Assembly (NCBI RefSeq): GCF_022132145.1
Contig: NZ_JAJISP010000002.1
Span: 1 to 64,000, forward strand
Length of the DNA: 64,000 nt
Direction of reading: 5' to 3'
Origin: Pseudomonas sp. MMS21 TM103
GTDB taxonomy: Bacteria > Pseudomonadota > Gammaproteobacteria > Pseudomonadales > Pseudomonadaceae
The notes under the pieces are model-generated. The model searched no databases and was not told the DNA's origin. It was given only the letters and a program-made list of their open reading frames with translations. Below, piece by piece: positions 49,982 through 59,188 of the stretch; within the stretch, counting starts at the first letter, position 1, and each line of letters begins with the position of its first letter. Made by a program: the position numbers and the translations under genes.

Positions 49982-50812
49982 CTATTCCAGCAGCGCCGGC
50001 TCCGGCAGCCCGAGCCGGCGCGCCACATAGAGGTCGATCAGGTAGCGGGCGATCGAGCGCGGGGCTGGCAACGGCGGCAACTGGTGCACGCTGAACCACT
50101 GCGCATCCTCAATCTCGTCGACCTGCATGACAATTTCGCCAGTCGCATATTCGGCATGAAAACCGAGCATCAGGGAATGCGGAAACGGCCAGCCCTGGCT
50201 TCCCAGGTACTGCAGGTTCTTGACCTCGACCCCGACTTCTTCGCGCACCTCGCGGGCCACGCACTGTTCGACCGACTCACCCGCTTCGACGAAACCGGCC
50301 AGAGTGCTGTAGACGCCGGGGACGAAGCGCGGCGAGCGGGCCAGGAGGACTTCATCCTCGCGGGTGACCAGTACAATCATGCTCGGTGACAGACGCGGAT
50401 AGTGGTGCAGCTCGCAGCGCGGGCAATGCATGGCGCGCTCGCCAGCGAAATGCAGCATCGGTTCGCCACAGCTGCCGCAATAACGGTGTTGGCGCGCCCA
50501 GGTACCGATCTGCGTCGCATAGCCGAGCATCTTGAAGGTCTCGGCATCGCCCTGCAGCATGAACTGGCGCAGGCTTTGCCAGCTGCAACCGGGCATATCG
50601 AACGGGTCCTGCAACTCCAGCAGGTAGATGGCATCGCCATCGAAATGGCCGATGCCGTGCTCGGCCAGAATCGGCAGCTCCTGCTTTATCAACCATTCGC
50701 GGGGAAACAGCACGCCGTTGCTGTCCGCCAGAAACTGCTGCCGGCAATGCACCAGCGCCCAACCACCGGGCAGCTGGCTATCGAGTAAGGCGGGCTGCCA
50801 ACGCTGGGGCAT
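49982..50812 (-). CDS. nudC: NudC, NAD(H) pyrophosphatase/RNA decapping Nudix enzyme
   Basis: The 276-residue protein has the NudC layout: a zinc ribbon with CGSCG and CPRC (about residues 112-133) and the Nudix box [20 protein letters not shown]. After it comes [11 protein letters not shown], the NudC hallmark SQPWPFPxS with glycine in place of proline. NudC splits NADH to NMNH and AMP and removes NAD caps from RNA. Its ATG follows directly on the TAA of the upstream ChpA-like gene, so the two are co-transcribed. The zinc ligands are intact. Confidence 0.92.
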   Translation of the reverse strand: MPQRWQPALLDSQLPGGWALVHCRQQFLADSNGVLFPREWLIKQELPILAEHGIGHFDGDAIYLLELQDPFDMPGCSWQSLRQFMLQGDAETFKMLGYATQIGTWARQHRYCGSCGEPMLHFAGERAMHCPRCELHHYPRLSPSMIVLVTREDEVLLARSPRFVPGVYSTLAGFVEAGESVEQCVAREVREEVGVEVKNLQYLGSQGWPFPHSLMLGFHAEYATGEIVMQVDEIEDAQWFSVHQLPPLPAPRSIARYLIDLYVARRLGLPEPALLE

Positions 50813-52492
50813 TTATGCGGCCACCTGTATGCCAAGGGCGCGCACGCTCTCTGCGGCCAAATCGAGCACGCTGGGCTGGGTTTCCGGGCGCATTACCGCA
50901 CCCGCCTCCAGATAGTATTCAAGACTGCTAAGCGCGTCGGCAAGGGTCTCCAGCATTTGCTCGGAAGGCATCTTCGGCGCTTCGAACATCTGCGTCTGGA
51001 TGTATTCGGCGCAGGCGCCAATCAGCAAGGCCGCCCGCTCCTGGCCGAGGAACCACAGCCCGCCGCGCACCGCCTGCAGGCTGAACGGCACATTGGACAG
51101 GTGCATGCGGTCGCCGTCGGCTTCCAGATAGGCCGTGATCGCGCGCTTGGCCAACGCCAGACCGCCACGGGCCTCATCGACCACGACGATACGGGCCTCG
51201 TTGAGCTGGTAGTAGGCAAAGGATTCAAGCTCCTTGCCCGGCGCTGGCTGCCCGGCGCTGTTGTCACGCCGCTCACCGCGCTCCAGGCTGGCGACCATCC
51301 CTTCGACATAGAGCACCGCATCGGCCAGCTTGAGTAGTTCCTGCTGTTGCGGGGCGCGCGCCTCGCTCCAGAGCGCAACCGTCTGCAGTTGCGCATTCAG
51401 CATATTGCCCGCCGAGCTGAGGCCGACCATGCCCAGGGTCTTGCTCAGCTTGCCAAGCAGGGCATGCAGATTGCCGATGCTTTCAGCCTGCACGGTGCCC
51501 CGTTCGATCAGGTCGAGCATGTCTTTGACGCTGATCAGCTCTTCGCGAATGGCCGTGCTCAGCGAGCGCATCACCGCCTGCCCGGGGCCAGCCAGGCGCT
51601 GGTATTCCTCTTCCAGCAGATGATCGGTGAATGGCAGCGAGGTCAGAGCAAACAGCTCGCGTACAGGCGTGGCCAGAGATCCGCGGCTGTCGGCCAAGGC
51701 CACCAGATAAAGCAGTTCCTTGAGCAGGCTGCGCGGCGGCTCATACTGACTGTTAGCCAGTACCTGCTTGAGCTCACGGTCGATGCGCGAGAACAACTGC
51801 TTGCGCGACTTGCGCGCCAACAGCTGACCATCGAGCTGAGCCTCCATTGCCGCAGCGCCAAGCCAGCTCAGGCGACCACGCGGCTCATTGGCGTACAGGC
51901 TGTCCAGTCGACTCATGGCGCGACCCATCAGCTTCAAGCTGGCCTGCGGATTCTGATCGCGGATAAAGCCCAGCAAGCCCACCTGATACATGTGGCGCAA
52001 GCGCCGCCCTTCGGTTTCCTTGGCGGCTGCGTCCAGCGTTGCCGGTGCCGTACGCGGGCGGGCATGATCGAGGCGCACGCTGAAGAAGAAGCTTTCCGGC
52101 AGTGCCGGCTGGCCACCGGCCTGGCGCAGGTCATTGATCGCCGGCAGCAGCAACTCGGGCATTTCCTGACGGTGCACGTCGACGTTTTCCAGATAGCGAC
52201 GCAGTACATGCAGCGCATTGCTCAGCGCCGAGAGCTGCACATCGCGCTCTGCACCAGCGCCGACAGGAATATCGGTGGCCTGTTCGAGCACTTCCTGCGC
52301 GAGCAACTCGGCACCGGCCAACTCGACCACATTGAGCGTACCGCGGACCTGATGAAGACTTTCCACCGCCTGTTGCAGCAAGCTGCCGTTATGTCGCTCG
52401 GCAATGAAATGCTCGAGGCTCGACTCGGCCTCCTCCATGGTGGTGAACAGTTCGTTACGCACCAGACTCAGTGACGTGGCTCCAGAAACCAT
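50813..52492 (-). CDS. Large cytoplasmic protein resembling the ChpA N-terminal Hpt-like region
   Basis: The 559-residue protein is rich in helices and has no signal peptide or membrane segment. The repeated pattern LFTTMEEAESSLEHF ... ESLHQVRGTLNVVEL resembles the N-terminal Hpt-type modules of ChpA/CheA-like kinases, with HQVRG where an active Hpt would have HSLKG. The family is often misnamed as a ferrous iron transporter in pseudomonad genomes. No kinase core is present. A protein-interaction or decoy-phosphotransfer role is inferred. It is directly followed by nudC. Confidence 0.6.
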   Translation of the reverse strand: MVSGATSLSLVRNELFTTMEEAESSLEHFIAERHNGSLLQQAVESLHQVRGTLNVVELAGAELLAQEVLEQATDIPVGAGAERDVQLSALSNALHVLRRYLENVDVHRQEMPELLLPAINDLRQAGGQPALPESFFFSVRLDHARPRTAPATLDAAAKETEGRRLRHMYQVGLLGFIRDQNPQASLKLMGRAMSRLDSLYANEPRGRLSWLGAAAMEAQLDGQLLARKSRKQLFSRIDRELKQVLANSQYEPPRSLLKELLYLVALADSRGSLATPVRELFALTSLPFTDHLLEEEYQRLAGPGQAVMRSLSTAIREELISVKDMLDLIERGTVQAESIGNLHALLGKLSKTLGMVGLSSAGNMLNAQLQTVALWSEARAPQQQELLKLADAVLYVEGMVASLERGERRDNSAGQPAPGKELESFAYYQLNEARIVVVDEARGGLALAKRAITAYLEADGDRMHLSNVPFSLQAVRGGLWFLGQERAALLIGACAEYIQTQMFEAPKMPSEQMLETLADALSSLEYYLEAGAVMRPETQPSVLDLAAESVRALGIQVAA

Positions 52493-52542
52493 GCGCTAGT
52501 GCGCCTCCCGCGCCGGTAGAGAAGACAATTGCATGGCTCGCA

Positions 52543-53355
52543 TCAGTCGGCGAACTCCGGCTTCTGCTTGCTCATATGCGCAGCCATGGCCACGCGCAAG
52601 TCAACTGATTGCAACATCGCAGCGTTCCAGGTGGCGATGTACTCGAGGCCATCGTCAACCCGATGGTCGCGCATGTAGCGAATCATTTCCTTGGTACCAC
52701 GCACCGCCACCGGGGATTTTTCGGCGATTTCACGGGCAATCTCCATCACCCCGTCGAGCAAGGCGGGCATGTCAGTGTAAGTGCGATTGACCAGGCCGAT
52801 GCGCCGCGCCTCTTCACCGTCGATGGTGCGCCCGGTGAAGGCCAGCTCACGCATCATGCCGTCGCCAATGATCCGTGGCAGGCGCTGCAAGGTACCGACA
52901 TCGGCGGCCATGCCAATATCGATTTCCTTGATCGAGAACTGCGCGTCGACCGTCGAGTAGCGCATATCGCAGGCCGAGACCAAGTCGATGGCGCCGCCCA
53001 GGCAATAACCCTGGATCGCCGCCAATACCGGCTTGCGACACTGGTCGACGGCATTGAAAGAGGCTTGCAGCTCGAGAATCTTGCGCCGCAGTTTTTCCGC
53101 GTTGCGTCCGACATCCGGCCCCATCTGGCTGCCGAGCTGGGCCAACATCATCAGGTCGATACCGGAAGAAAAATGCTTGCCGGCCCCCGATAGTACGACC
53201 ACCCGCACCTCGTCCGTGGCGTCGATCCAGCGAAAGATCTCGATGATCTCCGTCCAGAAATCGGCATTCATGGCGTTGATTTTTTCCGGGCGGTTGATCA
53301 ACACGTGGGCGATCTTATCTGCCAACTCGACACTAAAGGCTTTGTAGTCGGACAC
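52543..53355 (-). CDS. Enoyl-CoA hydratase/isomerase (crotonase) family enzyme
   Basis: The protein (about 270 residues) is a crotonase of the dienoyl-CoA isomerase-like class. The oxyanion-hole motifs are FSSGIDLMML and YCLGGAIDLVSACD; the acidic residues in AQFSIKEIDIGMAADVGTL match those of ECH1-type isomerases (D and E). It probably acts on unsaturated fatty acyl-CoA in beta-oxidation. GTG 53355 (MSDYKAFSVELADKIAHV) is preferred: GAGGA lies 8 bases upstream, whereas ATG 53364 would overlap that site. It lies between the ChpA-like gene and ldcA on the same strand. Confidence 0.87.
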   Translation of the reverse strand: MSDYKAFSVELADKIAHVLINRPEKINAMNADFWTEIIEIFRWIDATDEVRVVVLSGAGKHFSSGIDLMMLAQLGSQMGPDVGRNAEKLRRKILELQASFNAVDQCRKPVLAAIQGYCLGGAIDLVSACDMRYSTVDAQFSIKEIDIGMAADVGTLQRLPRIIGDGMMRELAFTGRTIDGEEARRIGLVNRTYTDMPALLDGVMEIAREIAEKSPVAVRGTKEMIRYMRDHRVDDGLEYIATWNAAMLQSVDLRVAMAAHMSKQKPEFAD

Positions 53356-53596
53356 GGCAGTCATCCTCAGCAACTAAAGGCGCGAACGCGCGCAGAGACA
53401 TTCTTGTGGTCATTGCCGCGCAACTATAACAAGCACGGCATAAATGTCGATGCCGGCCACTGTGACGCAGAACACGCCACTGGACTTAAGCAGCGCTTTG
53501 ACTGTTGACGGTAACCACTTGATCTAGCGGAAATAGTCCGGCAAGGGCGCTGATCGCAGGGCGCACCCGCCCAAGCGCCAACGCCCTGCTCGCACC

Positions 53597-55867
53597 TCAG
53601 AGCTTGATGCAGTCCACCGTGTAGGCGTTGCCGTCCGGGCCTTCATTGCGTTGCAGGCCGTGCACGTCGGCGTCGAAGCCTGGGAAGCTGCGGTCGAAGG
53701 TGCGGGCGAACTCCAGGTAATCGATGATCGAGCGGGTCGCCGGGGTGAAGCGCTCGCCCGGCATGATCAGCGGGATACCTGGCGGATAGGGGACCAGCAT
53801 GACCGCGGCGATCCGCCCGTCGAGCTGCTCGATCGGCACGGCCTCGACTTCGCCGCGTACCAGCTGGTTGTAGGCATCGGCGGGCCTCAGGGCGACTTCC
53901 GGCAGCACCGTGTACATGCGCTTCATGGCCTTGGCCGTGGCGTTGTCGCCGTAGCAGCGGTGCAGCGCATCGCACAGGTCACGCAGGCCCATGCCGTGGT
54001 AGTGCGCACCGCCGACCTTGGCAATCGAGGGCAAGGCGACCGTCAGCGGCAGGTTGACGTCATAGCTGCGCTTGAACTCCAGCAGCTCAGTGAGCAAGGT
54101 GCTCCACTTGCCCTTGGTGATGCCCATGGAGAACAACACCAGGAAGGAATACAGGCCGGTTTTCTCGACCACCAGGCCACGCTCCCAAAGGAACTTGCTG
54201 ACCACCGCTGCCGGAATCCCGCACTGATCGAGCTTGCCGCCCGCGGTCAGTCCCGGGGTCACCAGGGTGACCTTGATCGGATCGAGCAGCACGTAATCCT
54301 CGGCCACCTCGCCGAAGCCATGCCACTCGGCTTGCGGTTGCAACAACCAGCTCTCGGTCGCCACCTCGTCGACGCCCTCGGCCTGGGGCGGTTGCCAGAT
54401 ACTGAACCACCAATCGTCGACACTGAGATTCTGCCGCAGGTTGGCCAGGGCACGACGAAAACTCAGCGCCTCATCGAAGGTTTCCTGGATCAGCGAACGC
54501 CCTGCCGGGCCTTCCATCATCGCCGAGGCCACATCCAGCGAAGCGATGATGCCGTACTGCGGCGAGGTCGAGATATGCATCATGAAGGCTTCGTTGAAGC
54601 GATCGCGATCCAGCTGACGGGCACCGCCATCCTGTACATGGATCATTGAGGCTTGGCTGAACGCCGCCAGCAGCTTGTGCGTGGAGTGGGTACTGAACAC
54701 CAACGGCGCATTGGCTGAGCGGGTTGTGCCCATTCCATAGCGCCCGGCATAGAACTCGTGGAAGGCCGCATAGGCATACCAGGCCTCATCGAAATGCAGC
54801 ACCTCGACGCTGTTACCCAGGGTTTGCTTGATAAGCTCGGCGTTGTAGCACAGCCCGTCGTAGGTCGAGTTGGTCACCACCACCAGCTTGACCATGGCCC
54901 CGCTACTGTTGGGCACGCGGCCTCGGGCCAGCGGGCTGGCGTCAATCTTCGCCTGGATCGACTCGCGGCTGAACTCGGATAGCGGAATCGGCCCGATGAT
55001 GCCCAGTTCGTTACGCTCCGGGCACAGATACAGCGGAATTGCGCCGGTCATGATGATCGCGTGGAGAATCGACTTGTGGCAGTTGCGGTCGACCAACACC
55101 AGGTCGTCGCGCCCGACCATGCCGTGCCAGACGATCTTGTTGGCGGTCGAGGTGCCGTTGATCACGAAGTAGGTGTGATCGGCACCGAAGTTGCGTGCGG
55201 CGCGGGCCTCGGCCTCGGCCAGGGGGCCGGTGTGATCGAGCAGCGAACCCAGTTCCGGCACCGACACCGACAGGTCTGAACGCAGGGTGTTCTCGCCAAA
55301 GAACTGGTGGAACGCCTGGCCCACCGGACTCTTGCGGTAAGCCACCCCGCCGCCATGGCCGGGCGTGTGCCAGGAGTAGTTGGATTGTGCGGTGTGCTGC
55401 ACCAGCGCTTTGAAGAATGGCGGCAGCAGGCAGTCCAGGTAATTACGCGCGGCGCGGGCGACTTGGCGGGCGAGGAACGGCACCGTATCCTCGAACAGAT
55501 AGAGGATACCGCGCAGCTGGTTGAGGTCGGCCATGGCTTCGGCCGGCGCATTCTCGATGGTCACCTGCTCACCCAGGGCGAAGATCGGCAATTGCGGCGC
55601 CCGTCGCCGGGCGATGCGGATCAACTCGACCATGTCCTGCAGCAGATGCTCATTCTCCCCCGCGCCCTCGGCAGTGACCAGGATGCAGGCGAGGCCGTGA
55701 TGGGTCGAGGCGACGATCCGCCCCTCGGCGGAGCTGGCAGTGGACAGGATGCTGAAACCGTCCTGCTCCAGCTCGTGAGCGATGGCCCGCACCCGATCAC
55801 CGGCCACGGTATCGGCCTTGATATCGCGGTGCACGATCAGCACGGGAAACTTGAGGTCTTTATACAT
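53597..55867 (-). CDS. ldcA: Orn/Lys/Arg decarboxylase, LdcA type
   Basis: The 756-residue protein is a fold-III basic amino-acid decarboxylase. It has the N-terminal wing domain (residues 1 to about 130), the PLP-binding segment STHSTHKLLAAFSQ with the cofactor lysine, and HFDEAWYAYAAFHEFY. The length and gene order match LdcA (PA1818), which makes cadaverine from lysine in P. aeruginosa under ArgR control. The N-terminal domain of such enzymes can bind ppGpp. Substrate choice between lysine and arginine cannot be read from the sequence alone. It is the last gene of the conserved block. Confidence 0.87.
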   Translation of the reverse strand: MYKDLKFPVLIVHRDIKADTVAGDRVRAIAHELEQDGFSILSTASSAEGRIVASTHHGLACILVTAEGAGENEHLLQDMVELIRIARRRAPQLPIFALGEQVTIENAPAEAMADLNQLRGILYLFEDTVPFLARQVARAARNYLDCLLPPFFKALVQHTAQSNYSWHTPGHGGGVAYRKSPVGQAFHQFFGENTLRSDLSVSVPELGSLLDHTGPLAEAEARAARNFGADHTYFVINGTSTANKIVWHGMVGRDDLVLVDRNCHKSILHAIIMTGAIPLYLCPERNELGIIGPIPLSEFSRESIQAKIDASPLARGRVPNSSGAMVKLVVVTNSTYDGLCYNAELIKQTLGNSVEVLHFDEAWYAYAAFHEFYAGRYGMGTTRSANAPLVFSTHSTHKLLAAFSQASMIHVQDGGARQLDRDRFNEAFMMHISTSPQYGIIASLDVASAMMEGPAGRSLIQETFDEALSFRRALANLRQNLSVDDWWFSIWQPPQAEGVDEVATESWLLQPQAEWHGFGEVAEDYVLLDPIKVTLVTPGLTAGGKLDQCGIPAAVVSKFLWERGLVVEKTGLYSFLVLFSMGITKGKWSTLLTELLEFKRSYDVNLPLTVALPSIAKVGGAHYHGMGLRDLCDALHRCYGDNATAKAMKRMYTVLPEVALRPADAYNQLVRGEVEAVPIEQLDGRIAAVMLVPYPPGIPLIMPGERFTPATRSIIDYLEFARTFDRSFPGFDADVHGLQRNEGPDGNAYTVDCIKL

Positions 55868-56194
55868 TGGGGTAATCCGGTATTCACGGCATGATTTGAT
55901 AGTTGCCGTCAGTAAACACCATGCAATAACCTTTTAGGAAACCGGACCGTCGACCTTGGTAATGCTTTGTCGCTTTTTTGAATCATTACAGTATCCGCGG
56001 CCTTATCGAGTCGTGGATTGCCAGGTGTCGACAACCCCTGCGGTGACCACTTCGGTTCGAGGTTGTGGAAATAGCCAGTGTCGAAGTAGGCGGGTGTTTT
56101 TTCCTAAGCCCCTCCTCCCAGGCACTATCGTTATCCTCGAGGCCAGCCAATGGGCGCGGCCAGTGCGGGCATCCAGCCGCCCGGGGAGTCTTGC
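55868..56194. other. Divergent promoter region between ldcA and pfkB
   Basis: These 327 bases separate two divergent genes. A GGGGAG site lies before the pfkB start. The ldcA-proximal half is somewhat AT-rich and probably holds its promoter and any ArgR site, but I could not define a clear operator. Confidence 0.4.
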
Positions 56195-57130
56195 ATGGCC
56201 AGTATCGTTACCCTGACCCTCAGCCCGGCGCTCGACAGCGCCACCAGCATTGCGCGCCTCCGTCCGGACGCCAAGCTGCGCTGCAGCGAACCCCGCTATG
56301 CGCCCGGCGGCGGCGGCATCAACGTTGCCCGCGCGATTCACCTGCTCGGCGGCAGTGCCCTGGCGCTGTTCCCGGCCGGCGGCCCCACCGGCCTGCACCT
56401 GGCCGAGTTGCTGGTCGCCGAAGGGGTGGCCTGCCAGGTCCTGCCGATCAGCGCCTGGACCCGCGAATGCCTGAATGTGGTGGAGCAGGCCAGCGCCCAG
56501 CAGTACCGCTTCATCCTGCCGGGTGCGCGCCTGAGCGAGACCGAACAGACGCAGCTGCTGACGGCGTTGGCCGACCTGCCCGCGCTGGACTACCTGGTGA
56601 TCAGCGGCAGCCTGCCTGCCGGGCTCGCCGACGACTTTATGGCGCGCCTGCTACAGACCGCCGCGCAGCGTGGCGCACGCTGCATCCTCGACAGCTCGGG
56701 CGAGGTATTGCGCCAGGCGCTGGACATCGGTGGGCTGTTCCTGATCAAGCCTAATCTCAATGAGTTCGCCGCCCTGACCGGGGAGAACGTCGACGAATCG
56801 GACCAGCTGCTCAGGGTGGCTCGCAGCCTGGTCGATGCGGGCAAATGCGAAGCTGTGCTGGTCTCGCTCGGGCCCCAGGGCGCGCTGCTGGCAACCCGCG
56901 AGCTGACCGAGCGGATCATCGCGCCGACGGTGAAAAAACTCAGCACTGTGGGTGCCGGCGACAGCCTGGTCGGCGCCCTCACCCTCAAGCTCGCCCAGGG
57001 CGCGGGCCTGGCAGAAGCCGCACGCTATGGTATCGCCGCCGGCAGCGCGGCGATCATGACGACAGGCAGCGAGCTGTGCCGCCGCGCCGATACCGAGCGA
57101 CTATTTGCCTGGCTGCAGGCCCGGTGCTGA
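56195..57130 (+). CDS. pfkB: PfkB-type phosphofructokinase (E. coli Pfk-2-like)
   Basis: The 311-residue ribokinase-family sugar kinase is close to E. coli PfkB along its whole length. Shared stretches include VTLTLSPALDSAT, KLRCSEPRYAPGGGGINVAR, PAGGPTGLHL, LVISGSLPAGL, and the catalytic STVGAGDSLVGALTLKLA. Pfk-2 phosphorylates fructose 6-phosphate; 1-phosphofructokinase (FruK) and tagatose-6-phosphate kinase (LacC) are close relatives, and sequence alone does not settle the substrate. Most pseudomonads lack fructose-6-phosphate kinase and use the Entner-Doudoroff route. ATG 56195 has GGGGAG 6 bases upstream. No fru or sugar-transport genes are nearby. Confidence 0.8.
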   Translation: MASIVTLTLSPALDSATSIARLRPDAKLRCSEPRYAPGGGGINVARAIHLLGGSALALFPAGGPTGLHLAELLVAEGVACQVLPISAWTRECLNVVEQASAQQYRFILPGARLSETEQTQLLTALADLPALDYLVISGSLPAGLADDFMARLLQTAAQRGARCILDSSGEVLRQALDIGGLFLIKPNLNEFAALTGENVDESDQLLRVARSLVDAGKCEAVLVSLGPQGALLATRELTERIIAPTVKKLSTVGAGDSLVGALTLKLAQGAGLAEAARYGIAAGSAAIMTTGSELCRRADTERLFAWLQARC

Positions 57131-57138
57131 ACATCTTC

Positions 57139-57552
57139 CTAGCAGAGACTCAGACCAGGCAAGTCCAATTGCTCGGCGCACCGCTCCAGGGAGCGCTGCT
57201 GGGTGGCCGCGTAGAGTGCCAGCTCATCGAGCAGCGGAGCGCCCAGCGCGCGCTCGAATGTGTCCCTACTGGATGACTGCCCATAACAGCCGCGAGATGC
57301 ATCACCCAGATTGGACTGAAAGATGCCGGCCGCGCTGACCGGCAAAAAGTCCTCATAGATCAGCGGCTCGAAACCCAGATGGCCCTGCTCGACCAGTCCG
57401 TCAAGGCTGTCGGCCAACTCGCCGCGGGCCTTGGCGACCAACCCCGCCGCGCTGACGCTGTAGCGGAAGTAGGCCAGGCCCTGCTGGCGCAGGCTGGGAT
57501 AATCATCCGGAAAGGCGGCGAACTGCTTGCTCAGCACGGTCATATAGGCCGC
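57139..57552 (-). pseudogene. hglS: C-terminal remnant of HglS (2-oxoadipate dioxygenase/decarboxylase)
   Basis: The last 137 or so codons match the C-terminus of the DUF1338/HglS family by eye: FAAFPDDYPSLRQQGLAYFR, then YEDFLPVSAAGIFQSNLGD and the segment FERALGAPLLDELALYAA. The full enzyme is about 450-460 residues and turns 2-oxoadipate into 2-hydroxyglutarate in lysine breakdown. The metal-binding N-terminal two thirds are absent, so this is a non-functional remnant. Homology continues upstream of the ATG at 57543 (codons AAY before MTVL) and stops near 57552, where a second remnant on the other strand begins. Confidence 0.75.
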
Positions 57553-57554
57553 GC

Positions 57555-57686
57555 GGCATCAACAGCATCAACCCGGTGGACGGCGCCAAGTTCAAGGAAG
57601 GCTTGATCCCGGTGAACATGTGCTATCTGCCGCAGAGTCTAATCGAGAAGCTGTCGGCCGAAGCCTTCTACCAGCTGGATTGGTAG
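57555..57686 (+). pseudogene. C-terminal remnant of an unrecognised gene
   Basis: The plus-strand frame that ends at the TAG at 57684 reads GINSINPVDGAKFKEGL, then IPVNMCYLPQSLIEKLS and AEAFYQLDW at its end. The codon use and composition look like real protein, but there is no start codon with a binding site and no upstream sequence; it abuts the hglS remnant. It is probably the tail of a gene whose 5' part was lost in the same deletion. I do not recognise the family. Confidence 0.45.
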
Positions 57687-58090
57687 CAGACGGTGATGGA
57701 CAACTGCAGCACCTTCTTCTCGCAAAACGATTTCGTCGCCGTTGGCTGCCAGCCCCTCCCGGTCGGCCCGAATCTCAGCGCCAACCACAGACCCAACCCT
57801 TCCTTCGCACCTGGCATGTTTAGGCCAATCGCCAAGTACTTCACCGAGCTTGCGGGTAGTGATGGGGTATCAAGTCAAGTGGGCAGTTTCCTGATACGTG
57901 GCCGTTTACACAAATCGATGCGTCACCCTCTCTTGTCTCGCGTCGCATCAATGCAGATTCGACTAAACGTACACGCAGCCCGTCAGATCGTATTATTTTT
58001 TCATCTTATCGATATTTTATGAGTCTTATTGTCACACCAGGTGCTCTTTAGACTGAGCCGGTCCGAAATAAACCCCTGGAGAAAACAACA
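57687..58090. other. Gap upstream of the saccharopine-dehydrogenase-like gene
   Basis: The first 230 bases are GC-rich and without a supported gene. The last 120 bases (about 57,960-58,080) are AT-rich and probably hold the promoter of the downstream dehydrogenase. No regulator site could be named. Confidence 0.4.
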
Positions 58091-59188
58091 ATGAACGTCC
58101 TCCTACTTGGCGCCGGCCACATCGGTTTCACCATCGCTCAACTGCTGCACAACTCCGGCGACTACAAGCTGCTGGTGGCTGATCGCGAGACCAGTTCGCT
58201 GAAGGCGATCGATGCCCTCGGCATCGCCACTCAGCAGCTCGATTCGGCCGATGCCGGCGCCCTCGAAGCACTGATGCAAGGTTACGATGCCGTGCTCAAT
58301 GCCCTGCCGTACCACATGGCCATCAGCGTCGCCCAGGCGGCCAAGAACAGCACCACCCACTACTTCGACCTGACCGAAGACGTCCACGCGACCAAGAGCA
58401 TCATGGAGCTGGCCAAGGACGCCAAGACCGCCTTTATGCCGCAGTGCGGCCTGGCGCCTGGCTTCATCGGCATTGCCGCGCACTCCCTGGCCCGCGATTT
58501 CGACAGCGTGCGCGAGGTCAAGATGCGCGTCGGCGCCCTGCCGGAGTTCCCCACCAACGCCCTCAAGTACAACCTGACCTGGAGCGTCGACGGCCTGGTT
58601 AACGAGTACTGCCATCCCTGTGAAGCAATCCGCAACGGCAAACTGCAGATGGTCCAGCCCATGGAAGGCCTGGAACACTTCTCTCTGGACGGCGTCGAGT
58701 ACGAGGCGTTCAACACCTCCGGCGGCCTGGGCACCCTGTGTGAAACCCTGCAAGGCAAGGTCGAAGTCCTCGACTACAAGACCGTGCGTTACCCGGGTCA
58801 CCGCGACCTGATGAAGTTCCTCCTGGAAGACCTGCGCCTGGCCAGCCATCAGGAAAAGCTAAAGGACATCCTGCGCGGCGCCGTGCCGAGCACCATGCAG
58901 GACGTGGTGCTGGTGTTCGTCACCGTCAACGGCATGAAGGATGGCAAGCTGGTGCAGCAGGTGTTCAGCCGCAAGATCTTCGCCGCGGTGCAGAACGGCC
59001 GCCTGACCAGCGGCATCCAGATCACCACCGCCGCCGGTATCTGCGCGGCACTGGATCTGTTCCGCGAGAAGCGCCTGCCGCAGGCAGGCTTCATCAGCCA
59101 GGAGCAGGTTTCCCTGGACGACTTCCTCGCCAACCGCTTCGGCCTGGCCTACGAAGAGCACAGCGATCAGACCCAGGAAGCTGCCTGA
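58091..59188 (+). CDS. Saccharopine dehydrogenase-family enzyme (lysine 6-dehydrogenase-like)
   Basis: The 365-residue protein starts with an NAD(P)-binding Rossmann domain (VLLLGAGHIGFTIAQLL, GxGxxG) and continues with the Sacchrp_dh_C domain. FDLTEDVHATKSI and MPQCGLAPGFIGIAAHSLA are family marks. The length agrees with lysine 6-dehydrogenase rather than with the longer fungal saccharopine reductases. Neighbours (ABC transporter for a polar amino acid, Lrp regulator, nearby ldcA and an hglS remnant) support a lysine or related diamino-acid substrate. Saccharopine or a carboxynorspermidine-type substrate is also possible. Confidence 0.78.
   Translation: MNVLLLGAGHIGFTIAQLLHNSGDYKLLVADRETSSLKAIDALGIATQQLDSADAGALEALMQGYDAVLNALPYHMAISVAQAAKNSTTHYFDLTEDVHATKSIMELAKDAKTAFMPQCGLAPGFIGIAAHSLARDFDSVREVKMRVGALPEFPTNALKYNLTWSVDGLVNEYCHPCEAIRNGKLQMVQPMEGLEHFSLDGVEYEAFNTSGGLGTLCETLQGKVEVLDYKTVRYPGHRDLMKFLLEDLRLASHQEKLKDILRGAVPSTMQDVVLVFVTVNGMKDGKLVQQVFSRKIFAAVQNGRLTSGIQITTAAGICAALDLFREKRLPQAGFISQEQVSLDDFLANRFGLAYEEHSDQTQEAA

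Noticed and set aside
57693..58022. 109-codon frame before the saccharopine-dehydrogenase gene
   Set aside because: No recognised motif and no good start; runs into the AT-rich promoter region of the next gene.
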